DNA from: Mesorhizobium sp.
GTDB taxonomy: Bacteria; Pseudomonadota; Alphaproteobacteria; Rhizobiales; Rhizobiaceae
Reading direction: 5' to 3'
DNA length: 60,780 nucleotides
Assembly (NCBI RefSeq): GCF_024509055.1
Contig: NZ_JANINM010000075.1
Coordinates: 1-60,780, forward strand
This document shows positions 16,557 through 25,298 of this stretch, piece by piece. The notes under the pieces were generated by a model. That model made no database searches, was not told the DNA's origin, and saw nothing but the letters and a program-made list of their open reading frames with translations. Each line of letters opens with the position of its first letter. The stretch's first letter is position 1. Both the position numbers and the translations under genes were made by a program.

Positions 16557-17576
16557 ATGAAGGACGGCGAGGTCTTCGGCACAACGCAGGCTGGCGAGGC
16601 CGTGCGCCGTTTCACCATCCGCGGCGGAGGCTTGACCGCCAATATCATCGGCCTCGGCGCCATCGTCCAGGATCTCAGGCTGACCGGCCACGACGCGCCG
16701 CTGGTGCTGGGCTACGACCGCTTCGATCCCTACGAAACCGACCGCGCCTATTTCGGCGCCGTGGTCGGCCGCTTCGCCAATCGCATTCGTGACGGGCGCT
16801 TCACCATCGCCGGCAACCGCTACCAGACCGAACGCAATTTCCTGGGCAAGCATACGCTGCATGGCGGCTCGGAAGGCTACTTCCACCGACCGTGGGCCGT
16901 TTCACTGCATGGCCGCGATTTCGTGACGCTGACCCTGCACGATCCGGACGGCACGATGGGCTTTCCCGGCGCGCTGGAGGTGACCTGTACCTACAGGCTG
17001 AAGATCCCGGGCACGCTCAGCATGGAACTGACCGCCACCTGCGAGGAGCCGACGGTCTGCAACCTGGCGCAGCATTCCTACTTCAACCTTGACGATGGCG
17101 GGGCCGGCGACATCCTCGATCATCGGCTGATGCTCAATGCCGCCGCGTATACGCCGACCGACGACGAGATGATCCCGACCGGCGCGGTGAAGCCTGTCGA
17201 CGGCACGCCCTATGACTTCCGCCAGGCGCGGCCGTTGCGCATGGAGACGGAAGGCGAGCAGCTTCGCTACGACCTGAACTACTGCCTGGCCTCCACGCGT
17301 GGACCGCTGCATCAGGCGGCCTGGGCGCAGGGCGCCAATTCCGGCGTCGAGATGGAGGTCTGGACCACTGAGCCCGGCCTGCAGCTCTACATCGGCCAGT
17401 ATGTCGCGCCCTCGTCGCCCGGGCTCGATGGGCGGCGTTACAAGGCGTTTTCAGGCTTCTGCCTCGAGGCGCAGACGTGGCCCGACGCGCCGAACCGGCC
17501 CTATTTCCCACAGGCCACGCTGTGGCCGGGCCAGATTTACCATCAGGTCACCGAGTATCGGTTCAGGCTACCCTAA
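16557..17576 (+). CDS. galM: Aldose 1-epimerase (mutarotase)
   Basis: 339 residues. GalM-family signatures include VVGRFANRIRDGRF (around residues 70-83), GKHTLHGGSEGYFHRPW with a catalytic histidine, NLAQHSYFNLDDGG with the second histidine, and the late FCLEAQTWPDAPN segment holding the catalytic glutamate. It interconverts alpha and beta anomers of hexoses. It ends two bases from the convergent sugar kinase stop. The pair suggests sugar or sugar-acid use, although they are on opposite strands. Confidence 0.93.
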   Translation: MKDGEVFGTTQAGEAVRRFTIRGGGLTANIIGLGAIVQDLRLTGHDAPLVLGYDRFDPYETDRAYFGAVVGRFANRIRDGRFTIAGNRYQTERNFLGKHTLHGGSEGYFHRPWAVSLHGRDFVTLTLHDPDGTMGFPGALEVTCTYRLKIPGTLSMELTATCEEPTVCNLAQHSYFNLDDGGAGDILDHRLMLNAAAYTPTDDEMIPTGAVKPVDGTPYDFRQARPLRMETEGEQLRYDLNYCLASTRGPLHQAAWAQGANSGVEMEVWTTEPGLQLYIGQYVAPSSPGLDGRRYKAFSGFCLEAQTWPDAPNRPYFPQATLWPGQIYHQVTEYRFRLP

Positions 17577-17578
17577 AT

Positions 17579-18499
17579 CTAAACCCCGAATGCGGCCCTC
17601 AGTGTCTCGAACGGCGCCAGTGCGCCGCGCACCTGCACGACAGCGGCGGCCACCTGATGCGCGCGCCGGGCCGCGTCGGCCGGCGGATGGCCGGCGAGCC
17701 GGGCGGCGAGGTAGCCGCCATTGAAAGAATCGCCGGCGCCTGTGGTGTCGACGGGCGTGGCGACGTGTACCGCTTCGACGTTCTGCGAGGCGCCGTTGGC
17801 GGCAATCAACGCCGGCTGCTCGCCATTCTTGACGACGATCTCGCCGACGAGCTTTCCGAAACGTTCTGCTGTCGCCTCCGGCGTCTCGTCCTCGAACAGC
17901 ATCTGTTCGTCGGGAAAGGTCGGCAACGCCATGTCGGTGACGGCAAGCGCTTCGACGATCGCTGCCTGCGCGGTCTCACGGTTTTGCCAGAGCCGGGGAC
18001 GATAGTTTGGGTCGAAAGCGACGAGCGAACCGGCGGCGCGGGCTGTCTCGACGGCTGAAAGCAAGGTTTTCCGAGCGGCGGTGTCCAGGATTGCCAGGGT
18101 GATTCCGGAAAAATAGACAAGCGCCTGGTTTGAAAGGCTCTTCGCCAATGCTGCGGGGTCCGAAGCCAATTGGCGCGCCGCCGCGTCCGCGCGCCAGTAT
18201 GTGAAGGCACGTTCCGCGCCGGTCAGCGTGATGGCGTAAAGGCCGGGCCTTGCGCCCGAAATGAGCGGACTGCCGCCGATGCCGATTCCGTTCTGCGAAA
18301 AGAAATCGATCTGGTCGCGCGAAAAAGGGTCGTCGCCGAAGGCCGAGACATAAGTCGCCGGACGGTCAGGAGTCAGCGCATGCAAGGCCCAAAGCGTGTT
18401 GAAGGTGTCGCCGGCAAAGCCCATGCGCCAGTTGGAGCCCGCCTGGCCCGACAGTTCGAGCATGCATTCGCCGATCGACGCGACACCATTTGCAGCCAT
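17579..18499 (-). CDS. kdgK: PfkB-family sugar kinase, probably 2-keto-3-deoxygluconate kinase
   Basis: 306 residues from ATG 18499, preceded by AGGAGG. Ribokinase/PfkB signatures: GFAGDTFNTLWAL near the N-terminus and DTTGAGDSFNGGYLAARLAG with catalytic Asp257. FDPNYRPRLW at about residue 162 is characteristic of KdgK. It would phosphorylate 2-keto-3-deoxygluconate to KDPG, feeding the Entner-Doudoroff pathway. Substrate specificity within PfkB families is hard to prove by eye. Confidence 0.86.
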   Translation of the reverse strand: MAANGVASIGECMLELSGQAGSNWRMGFAGDTFNTLWALHALTPDRPATYVSAFGDDPFSRDQIDFFSQNGIGIGGSPLISGARPGLYAITLTGAERAFTYWRADAAARQLASDPAALAKSLSNQALVYFSGITLAILDTAARKTLLSAVETARAAGSLVAFDPNYRPRLWQNRETAQAAIVEALAVTDMALPTFPDEQMLFEDETPEATAERFGKLVGEIVVKNGEQPALIAANGASQNVEAVHVATPVDTTGAGDSFNGGYLAARLAGHPPADAARRAHQVAAAVVQVRGALAPFETLRAAFGV

Positions 18500-18610
18500 G
18501 CAGTTCCGCCTCCTGAGATTTTGCTGCTGTAGCTTTTTGCAGCCGGCGGCGCCATGCTTGGCTAAGGTCGATTTTTGCGCCAGAAGCGATTTCCCACAGG
18601 CAGGGGCGGG

Positions 18611-19105
18611 ATGCGACACGCGACCCGTGACGTTAGCAGCCGAAGAGGAACCGGTTTGGCATCGATATGGCGTTACATTCTTGCGGGACTTGGTTTGGCT
18701 GCCTTGCTGGTCGGCATCCTGGCCGTAGTCTATCTGACGGCGCCGCGGCCGGCGCAGGTCGCCGGGCCGGATACGTCGCGCTCGAAGACGACGGCGAACG
18801 GCTTGTTCGTCGCCAGTTTCGAACCGGAACACGGCGTCGTTCGGGAGGGCGAACTGCAATCCTGGCTGCTGACGCTGAAGACCACCGCGGGCGCGCCGGT
18901 CGAGGGCGCGGCAATCACCGTTTCGGGTGGGATGCCGCAGCACAATCACGGCCTGCCGACCAGTCCCCAGGCGACCGACTATCTGGGCGACGGGCGTTAC
19001 CGTATCGACGGCATAAAGTTCACCATGAGTGGCTGGTGGCAGTTGAGCTTTGCTATCTCGGCGGCGGCCGGCTCGGATTCCGTCGTCTTCAACATCGTCA
19101 TATGA
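18611..19105 (+). CDS. YtkA/FixH-like membrane-anchored protein
   Basis: 164 residues if the ATG at 18611 is used; other starts are possible. A short N-terminal stretch is followed by one membrane helix (WRYILAGLGLAALLVGILAVVYL) and a periplasmic beta-rich domain with GMPQHNHGLPTSPQATDYLGDGRY, the YtkA-like/FixH-like histidine motif that may bind copper. It ends 7 bases before a di-heme peroxidase gene and is probably cotranscribed with it, suggesting a role in metal or cofactor delivery to that enzyme. This is inference. Confidence 0.78.
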   Translation: MRHATRDVSSRRGTGLASIWRYILAGLGLAALLVGILAVVYLTAPRPAQVAGPDTSRSKTTANGLFVASFEPEHGVVREGELQSWLLTLKTTAGAPVEGAAITVSGGMPQHNHGLPTSPQATDYLGDGRYRIDGIKFTMSGWWQLSFAISAAAGSDSVVFNIVI

Positions 19106-19112
19106 GCCGGCA

Positions 19113-20321
19113 ATGAGGCGTCTAGCCGGTGTCGCCAGCCTGCTTGCGTTCGCCGCGCTTGTCCTGCTTGGCGGCTGCGGCAAGCCGCAGTTCAGCGATG
19201 CCGAGAAGAAGACGATCGCCTCCTTGGCGTTGAACACGCTGCCATCGCTGAAAACAGACACCACGAACCAGTATGCCGACATACCGGCTGCGGCGGCGCT
19301 GGGCTCGACGCTGTTCTTCGATACAGGCATGAGCCGTGACGGAACCGTGTCCTGCTCGACCTGCCACAAGATCGACCGCCAGTTCCAGGATGACCTGCCG
19401 CAAGCCGTTGGCGTTGGCCGCACCAACCGGCGCACCATGCCGCTGGCCGGCGTGGCCCGCGATCCCTGGTTCTTCTGGGACGGACGTCGCGACAGCCTGT
19501 GGGCGCAGGCGCTGACGCCGCTCGAAAATCCCTTGGAGCAGGCCGGCAACCGTGCCGCCTTCGCGCATTACATCAAGAAGCGCTTCGGCGAACGCTATGA
19601 GCGCATATTCGGACCGCTACCCGATCTTTCAACCGTGCCGGCCAATGCAAGCCCGCTCGGAACCGACGCCGAGAAGGCTGCGTGGAACGGCATGTCAGCC
19701 GGCCAGCAAGATGACGTCAATCGCGTCTTTGCCAATATCGGCAAGTCGATTGCCGCCTTCGAGCGGTCGATCGAGCCGCAGGAGACGCGCTTCGACCGTT
19801 TCGCCATTGACCTCGCAACAGGCACCGAGCCGCAGGGGGATGCCGACTTCTCACCTCGGGAGATTCTCGGGCTGAAGCTCTTCATCGGCAAAGCCAATTG
19901 TGTGACCTGCCACAACGGGCCGCGCTTCACTGACAACAGTTTCCACAACACCGGCGTCCCGCCGGTCGCCGACCTGCCGCTGGATCGTGGACGGGTCGAT
20001 GCGGTGGCGCAGGTCGAGGCTGATCCATTCAACTGCTTCGGCAAGTTCCGCGATGGCGACGAAAGCGCATGCCGCGAGCTGCGCTTCATGGTGAAGGACG
20101 GCGTGCAGCTGGTCCGCGCCTACAAGACGCCGTCGCTCAGGGGAGTAGCCGAGCGCCCACCCTACATGCATGCCGGCCAGTTTTCATCGCTCGACGAGGT
20201 CGCGGCGCATTATTCGAAAGCGCCGCTTGCGGTCGAGGGCGTGTCGGAGGTCCATCCGCTCGATCTGTCGGACCGCGAACGGGAATCGCTGGTGGCGTTC
20301 CTCAAGACGCTGTCGGAGTAG
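19113..20321 (+). CDS. Di-heme cytochrome c peroxidase/MauG family lipoprotein
   Basis: 402 residues from ATG 19113. The N-terminus has a lipoprotein signal with lipobox LGGC (Cys22). Two heme c attachment sites are visible: CSTCH (Cys81-His85) in the N-terminal domain and CVTCH in the C-terminal domain. DGTVSCSTCH and KANCVTCHNGPRFTDNSFHNTGVPP are typical of the CCP/MauG superfamily. These proteins reduce hydrogen peroxide or carry out high-valent iron chemistry on a partner in the periplasm. No methylamine dehydrogenase genes are nearby, so a MauG role is not supported. Confidence 0.9.
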   Translation: MRRLAGVASLLAFAALVLLGGCGKPQFSDAEKKTIASLALNTLPSLKTDTTNQYADIPAAAALGSTLFFDTGMSRDGTVSCSTCHKIDRQFQDDLPQAVGVGRTNRRTMPLAGVARDPWFFWDGRRDSLWAQALTPLENPLEQAGNRAAFAHYIKKRFGERYERIFGPLPDLSTVPANASPLGTDAEKAAWNGMSAGQQDDVNRVFANIGKSIAAFERSIEPQETRFDRFAIDLATGTEPQGDADFSPREILGLKLFIGKANCVTCHNGPRFTDNSFHNTGVPPVADLPLDRGRVDAVAQVEADPFNCFGKFRDGDESACRELRFMVKDGVQLVRAYKTPSLRGVAERPPYMHAGQFSSLDEVAAHYSKAPLAVEGVSEVHPLDLSDRERESLVAFLKTLSE

Positions 20322-20322
20322 A

Positions 20323-20775
20323 TTATCTGTCCTTGACGGTCTCCATCGCCACGAAGGTCGATGTCTGGGCCACGTGGGGCAGGGCTGAAATGCGCTCGCC
20401 CAGCACACGGCGATAGGCGGCGATGTCGGTGGTGCGGACCTTGAGCAGATAGTCGAAGCTCGACGCCATCATATGGCACTGCTCGATCTCCGGCACCGAC
20501 TGGACGGCGCGGTTGAAGGCATCGAGCGCGGCGGAGCGGGTGTCGGAAAGCTTCACCTGGACAAAGGCGACATGGCCTTCGCCCATTCGCTCGCGATCGA
20601 TGATGGCCCGGTAGCCCCTGATATAGCCATCCTTCTCCAGGCGTTTCACGCGCGCCTGCACCGGCGTCTTCGACAGCCCGACCTTCAAAGCCAGTTCGGA
20701 CATGGAAAGCCTGCCGTCGCGCCCCAGCGCGGACAGGATGTTGCGGTCTATGCGGTCCAATTGGTCTTCGGTCAT
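20323..20775 (-). CDS. putR: Lrp/AsnC-family regulator of proline catabolism
   Basis: 150 residues: an N-terminal helix-turn-helix (MSELALKVGLSKTPVQARVKRL) followed by the RAM ligand-binding domain (VAFVQVKLSDTRSAALDAF). It is divergent from putA with 164 bases between starts, the arrangement of alphaproteobacterial PutR, which activates putA when proline is present. It ends immediately after the peroxidase gene on the opposite strand. Confidence 0.88.
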   Translation of the reverse strand: MTEDQLDRIDRNILSALGRDGRLSMSELALKVGLSKTPVQARVKRLEKDGYIRGYRAIIDRERMGEGHVAFVQVKLSDTRSAALDAFNRAVQSVPEIEQCHMMASSFDYLLKVRTTDIAAYRRVLGERISALPHVAQTSTFVAMETVKDR

Positions 20776-20939
20776 CGATTTGGCGGTCTAAATGATTTGA
20801 GTGGTCCTTACATGATAGTTTGAAGGGACTGCATTGTCGATTTCTTTGGACCGATAGCTGCTCCTGGCTGTGCTAGCTTGCGCCATTCGGTCCGGCGACC
20901 GCCAGACCGCGCCTCAACGCTCGCTTTCATGGACCCGAC
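20776..20939. promoter_or_regulatory. putR-putA divergent promoter region
   Basis: 164 bases between two divergent start codons. The part next to putR is noticeably AT-richer (AAATGATTTGAGTGG, ACATGATAGTTTGAAGG) and probably contains the Lrp-type binding sites and both promoters. No precise operator can be assigned by eye. Confidence 0.5.
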
Positions 20940-23900
20940 ATGCCGCTCGACGCCATCCGCCAGCAGATCCGCGCCAACTACCTGCCCGACGAAGACGAGG
21001 CGATGAAGCGACTGTCCGCAGCGGCCGGACTTTCGACGGAGGGGCGCAAGGCGATCTCGGCCAGGGCCGCCGATCTGGTGCGCGCGGTGCGCGGCTCGAC
21101 CGATCCCCGTCTGATGGAAGTGTTCCTCTCGGCCTACGGCCTTTCGACCAAGGAAGGCGTGGCACTGATGTGCCTTGCCGAGGCGCTGCTGCGTGTGCCC
21201 GACACCGAGACGATGGATGATCTCATCGCCGACAAGATCGCGCCGCACGATTGGTCCGCGCATTCCGGCGGCTCGAGCTCCATTTTCGTCAACGCCTCGA
21301 CCTGGGCGCTCATGCTGACCGGCCGCGTCCTCGACGAAGGCGAGGGAGGCATCGAGGGCACGCTGCGCTCGATGGTGCGCAGGCTGGGTGAGCCGGTCAT
21401 CCGCAAGGCGGTGGCGGCGGCGATGCGTGAGATGGGCGAGCAGTTCGTGCTCGGCCGGACCATCGCCGAGGCGATCAAGCGCGGCCGGCCGATGACGCAG
21501 AAGGGCTATCTCTACTCCTTCGACATGCTGGGCGAGGCGGCTCGCACAGAGGCCGACGCGCTGCGCTACCACAAAGCCTATGCGGATGCGATTTCCTCGC
21601 TCGACTCCGGGTCGAACGGTCCGGACATCCGTTACAATCACGGTATCTCGGTCAAGCTGTCGGCGCTGCATCCGCGCTACGAGGTGGCGCAGAAGGAGAA
21701 GATGCTGCCGGTGATGGCCGAGCGGCTGTTGTCGCTGGCGCTTGCCGCGCGGCATTCGCGCATGGGCCTCAACATCGACGCGGAGGAGGCCGATCGCCTC
21801 GACCTGTCGCTCGACGTCATCGAGCGGGTGCTGGCCGATCCGGAACTTGCCGGTTGGGATGGTTTCGGCGTCGTCGTCCAAGCTTACGGTCCGCGGGCGG
21901 CCTTCGCCATCGACTGGCTTTACGCGCTGGCGAAGAAATACGACCGCAACATCATGGTGCGACTGGTCAAGGGCGCCTATTGGGATACCGAGATCAAGCG
22001 GGCGCAGACGCTTGGACTTACCGGCTATCCGGTCTTCACCCGCAAGGCCAACACCGATGTGTCTTACCTCGCCTGCGCGAAAAAGCTGCTGTCGATGACC
22101 GATCGCATCTATCCGCAGTTCGCCACGCACAACGCGCATACGGTCGCCGCCATCCTGTCGATGGCCAAGGACCGCGATACCTTCGAGTTCCAGCGCCTGC
22201 ACGGCATGGGCGAGGCGCTGCATGAGACCGTGCGCCAGGCAGAAGGCACGCACTGCCGCATCTACGCCCCGGTCGGCGCGCATTCCGACCTGCTCGCCTA
22301 TCTGGTGCGGCGCCTGCTGGAGAACGGCGCCAACTCCTCCTTCGTCCATCAACTGACCGACGAGGACGTCGCGCCCGAGGAGATCGCTCGCGATCCGCTG
22401 GAGACGGTGGAGAGCCAGGGTCCCGCGGCCAATCCGGCGATCGCCCGCCCGGCGGCGATCTTCGGCGCCGGGAGGCGCAATTCGAAGGGCTTCGACATCA
22501 CCGACATCGTGACGCTTGCGGCCATCGACAAGGCCCGGGCCGAATTCGCCGGAGCGGACCGCTGGCACGCCAAGCCGATCACGCGCGCCGCCGGCTACGG
22601 CAAGGCCCGTCCAGTGGTCAATCCGGCGAAGCCCGAAGAGGTCGTCGGCACGGTGCATGAAGCGGCGGCCAAGCAGGTGTCGACCGCAGTACGCATCGCA
22701 GTCGAGGCGCAGCCGGCCTGGGCGAAGCGTCCGGTCGCCGAGCGCGCCGCGATCCTCAACCGCGCCGCCGATCTCTACGAGGCCAATGCGGCCGAGTTCT
22801 TCGCACTAGCCACCCGCGAGGCCGGCAAGTCGCTGGCCGACGGCGTCGCCGAGGTGCGCGAGGCGGTCGACTTCCTGCGCTACTACGCCGCCGAGGCAGC
22901 GAATGCCGAAGCGGGCACCGAAGCCCGTGGCGCGATCGTCTGCATCTCGCCGTGGAACTTTCCGCTCGCCATCTTCACCGGCCAGATCGCGGCGGCGCTG
23001 GTCACCGGCAATTCGGTGATCGCCAAACCGGCCGAGCAGACGCCGCTGATCGCCTTCCGCGCCGTCGAGATGCTGCGCGAGGCGGGCGTGCCGGAGGATG
23101 TCATCCAACTGCTGCCGGGCGACGGCCCGTCGGTCGGCGGACCGCTCACGGCCGACCCGCGTATCGCAGGTGTCTGCTTCACCGGCTCGACCGAGGTCGC
23201 CAAGTTGATCGAAAAGCAACTCGCCGAGACGGCGGCTCCCGACGCCATGCTGATCGCCGAGACCGGCGGGCTCAACGCAATGATCGTCGATTCCACCGCA
23301 CTGCCCGAACAGGCGGTGCGCGACATCCTGGCATCCGCCTTCCAGAGCGCGGGACAGCGCTGCTCGGCGCTGCGGGTGCTCTACGTTCAGAAGGATGTGG
23401 AGAAGAAGATGCTGGAGATGCTGAAGGGGGCGATGGAGGCGCTCAACGTCGGCAATCCCTGGTTGATCTCCACCGATGTCGGGCCGGTCATCGACGACGA
23501 AGCGCAAGCCTCGATCAGTGACTATTGCACCAGGAAGGGGCAGGAAGGCCGCCTGATTGCCAAGCTGGAAGCGCCGGCCAGCGGCCGCTTCGTTGCGCCG
23601 CATGTCTTCCGCGTCAAAGGCATCGAGGAGATGGAGCGCGAGGTGTTCGGCCCGGTGCTGCACGTCGCGACCTTCGACGCCGACGAGATCGACGCGGTCA
23701 TCGGCGCCGTCAACCGCAAGGGCTACGGGCTGACTTTCGGCCTGCACACCCGCATCGAGGGCCGCGTCCAGCATTTCGTCGACGGCATCCATGCCGGCAA
23801 CATCTATGTCAACCGCAACCAGATCGGCGCCGTCGTCGGTTCGCAGCCTTTCGGCGGTGAGGGATTGTCTGGCACCGGGCCGAAGGCCGGTGGGCCGCAT

Positions 23901-24548
23901 TATCTGCGCCGCTTCCGTAAGGGGCCGGAAGCCGGCACCGAGGTGGGGGAAGGCCACAAGGTCACCGCCACGGAGCTTGCCGACAATCTGCCGGACCCGG
24001 CGCTGGGTGGCTGGTCGACACGGGCTGATCGCGTCGCCATCCTGCGCAAACATCTACGCGGCAAGGGCGCCGCGGCGATCGCAGCGGCCGCGAGCCTCGA
24101 TTTCGGCCAGGTCGACCTGCCTGGACCGACAGGCGAGGCGAACACGCTGTCGCTGTCGCCGCGCGGTCGGGTGCTGTGCCTCGGGCCAGACGCCGAGACG
24201 CTGCTTGCGCAGACCATCCAGGCGCTTGCCGCCGGCAACGCTGTGCTGGCGGTGGCGCCGGGTGCTCCGGCGGCGCTCTCGGCGCTGACGGGCAAAGGCC
24301 TGCCGCTCGCGGCCATCGACGGACGGCCCGATCCGGTCGAGGCGCGCTCGCTGCGCGTCGATGTGGTGGCTTTCTCAGGCACGCCGGAAGCGGCGCGGAT
24401 CGTGCGCAAGGTGATCGCAGAGCGCACCGGTCCGATCGTGCCGCTGGTGAGCGAAGTGCTCAACCCGGCGGCTTATGCGCATGAGCGGGCTGTGTGCGTC
24501 GACACGACAGCAGCAGGGGGCAACGCCAGCCTGCTTGCTGCCGCATGA
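20940..24548 (+). CDS. putA: Bifunctional proline dehydrogenase / glutamate-semialdehyde dehydrogenase PutA
   Basis: 1202 residues. The first half is the FAD-dependent proline dehydrogenase barrel (LNIDAEEADRLDLS, MVRLVKGAYWDTEIKRAQ, FATHNAHTVAAIL). The second half is the aldehyde dehydrogenase with CISPWNFPLAIFTGQIAAAL, FTGSTEVAK, AETGGLNAMIVDS and the nucleophile in SAGQRCSALRVLY. No ribbon-helix-helix DNA-binding domain is at the N-terminus, so regulation falls to the divergent PutR. About 200 extra residues at the C-terminus fit long PutA proteins with the additional ALDH-like domain (type B). It converts proline to glutamate with substrate channelling. Confidence 0.96.
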   Translation: MPLDAIRQQIRANYLPDEDEAMKRLSAAAGLSTEGRKAISARAADLVRAVRGSTDPRLMEVFLSAYGLSTKEGVALMCLAEALLRVPDTETMDDLIADKIAPHDWSAHSGGSSSIFVNASTWALMLTGRVLDEGEGGIEGTLRSMVRRLGEPVIRKAVAAAMREMGEQFVLGRTIAEAIKRGRPMTQKGYLYSFDMLGEAARTEADALRYHKAYADAISSLDSGSNGPDIRYNHGISVKLSALHPRYEVAQKEKMLPVMAERLLSLALAARHSRMGLNIDAEEADRLDLSLDVIERVLADPELAGWDGFGVVVQAYGPRAAFAIDWLYALAKKYDRNIMVRLVKGAYWDTEIKRAQTLGLTGYPVFTRKANTDVSYLACAKKLLSMTDRIYPQFATHNAHTVAAILSMAKDRDTFEFQRLHGMGEALHETVRQAEGTHCRIYAPVGAHSDLLAYLVRRLLENGANSSFVHQLTDEDVAPEEIARDPLETVESQGPAANPAIARPAAIFGAGRRNSKGFDITDIVTLAAIDKARAEFAGADRWHAKPITRAAGYGKARPVVNPAKPEEVVGTVHEAAAKQVSTAVRIAVEAQPAWAKRPVAERAAILNRAADLYEANAAEFFALATREAGKSLADGVAEVREAVDFLRYYAAEAANAEAGTEARGAIVCISPWNFPLAIFTGQIAAALVTGNSVIAKPAEQTPLIAFRAVEMLREAGVPEDVIQLLPGDGPSVGGPLTADPRIAGVCFTGSTEVAKLIEKQLAETAAPDAMLIAETGGLNAMIVDSTALPEQAVRDILASAFQSAGQRCSALRVLYVQKDVEKKMLEMLKGAMEALNVGNPWLISTDVGPVIDDEAQASISDYCTRKGQEGRLIAKLEAPASGRFVAPHVFRVKGIEEMEREVFGPVLHVATFDADEIDAVIGAVNRKGYGLTFGLHTRIEGRVQHFVDGIHAGNIYVNRNQIGAVVGSQPFGGEGLSGTGPKAGGPHYLRRFRKGPEAGTEVGEGHKVTATELADNLPDPALGGWSTRADRVAILRKHLRGKGAAAIAAAASLDFGQVDLPGPTGEANTLSLSPRGRVLCLGPDAETLLAQTIQALAAGNAVLAVAPGAPAALSALTGKGLPLAAIDGRPDPVEARSLRVDVVAFSGTPEAARIVRKVIAERTGPIVPLVSEVLNPAAYAHERAVCVDTTAAGGNASLLAAA

Positions 24549-24559
24549 GGTAAGCTGCC

Positions 24560-24931
24560 TCATATCTCCTCCGGCGCGCAGCCGAACTTGAGCAGATTGC
24601 CGTGCGGGTCCTGGACATAGAACTCCTTCATGTTCCAGGGGCGCACGGTGAATGGGCTGAGCCCTTTGACGCGACGCGCCGAAAACTCGGCATGCAGAGC
24701 CGGCACTTCGCCGCCCCTGATGTAGCAGGACGAGACTTCCGGCAGCTTGCGGTCTTCGCTCCTCCAGAAATGGATTTCGATCTCGCCGCGCCGCATGATC
24801 AGATAGTCGTCCATCTCCGGTCCGACGACATCGAAGCCAAGGGCGTCGCGATAGAAATCGCGTGTCGCCAAGATGTCGGGTGAGGGCAGGATCGGGATCG
24901 AGCGCGCGGGATCCTCGGCCGGCATTGACAT
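24560..24931 (-). CDS. Glyoxalase/bleomycin-resistance (VOC) family protein
   Basis: 123 residues from ATG 24931. Features of the vicinal-oxygen-chelate fold: ILPSPDILATRDFYRDALGF at the N-terminus, GEIEIHFW in the middle and FYVQDPHGNLLKFG at the end. The ligand or reaction is unknown. It follows the heme monooxygenase with a 2-base gap, so the two are translated from the same mRNA, which places it in the heme locus. Confidence 0.85.
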   Translation of the reverse strand: MSMPAEDPARSIPILPSPDILATRDFYRDALGFDVVGPEMDDYLIMRRGEIEIHFWRSEDRKLPEVSSCYIRGGEVPALHAEFSARRVKGLSPFTVRPWNMKEFYVQDPHGNLLKFGCAPEEI

Positions 24932-24933
24932 CC

Positions 24934-25248
24934 TCAAGCGCCTTCCACGACGGAGAAGCCCTCGAATTGCGGATGGCCGAGGTAATGCACCTTCGAGCCG
25001 CCTGCGTTGCGATGGGCGGCGCGAAAATTCTCCGACTTCGTCCAGGCGACGAAATCCTCCTGGCTTGCCCAGACTGTGTGCGAGGCAAACAGCGTATAGC
25101 CCTCGGTCTCGTTGACCGGGCCGCGCAGCAGGTGGAACTCCTTGAAACCCTTCATTTCGGCTAGGCTGGAATCGCGATTCTTCCACACATCCTCGAAGGC
25201 TTCCTCGGAGCCGTTCTGGACCTTGAAGCGGTTCATGGCGATGTACAT
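24934..25248 (-). CDS. Heme-degrading monooxygenase (HmuQ/BhuQ-like, ABM fold)
   Basis: 104 residues from ATG 25248 (AAAGGA upstream). The sequence MYIAMNRFKVQNGSEEAFE, GFKEFHLLRGP, TLFASHTVWAS and FRAAHRNAGG is of the IsdG-type heme oxygenase group of rhizobia and Brucella. HRNAG contains the probable heme-ligating histidine. It would open the heme ring in the cytoplasm to release iron after uptake by HmuTUV. The gene starts 51 bases after the tonB stop on the same strand, completing an uptake-and-use cluster. Confidence 0.85.
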   Translation of the reverse strand: MYIAMNRFKVQNGSEEAFEDVWKNRDSSLAEMKGFKEFHLLRGPVNETEGYTLFASHTVWASQEDFVAWTKSENFRAAHRNAGGSKVHYLGHPQFEGFSVVEGA

Positions 25249-25298
25249 GGCGTTCCTTTCATGTCGCGGTCGGATTGATGGTTTGAAGGCGGAGGCTC

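Noticed and set aside
13183..16584. Very long minus-strand open frame of over 1100 codons
   Set aside because: It is the reverse complement of the AEC transporter and aldehyde dehydrogenase genes joined to the real histidine phosphatase frame. Its sequence is low in complexity, rich in Arg/His/Gln/Asp, and without any family resemblance outside the last 182 residues.
20808..22658. Minus-strand open frame opposite putA
   Set aside because: Same reason: antisense of conserved proline dehydrogenase codons, without recognisable motifs.
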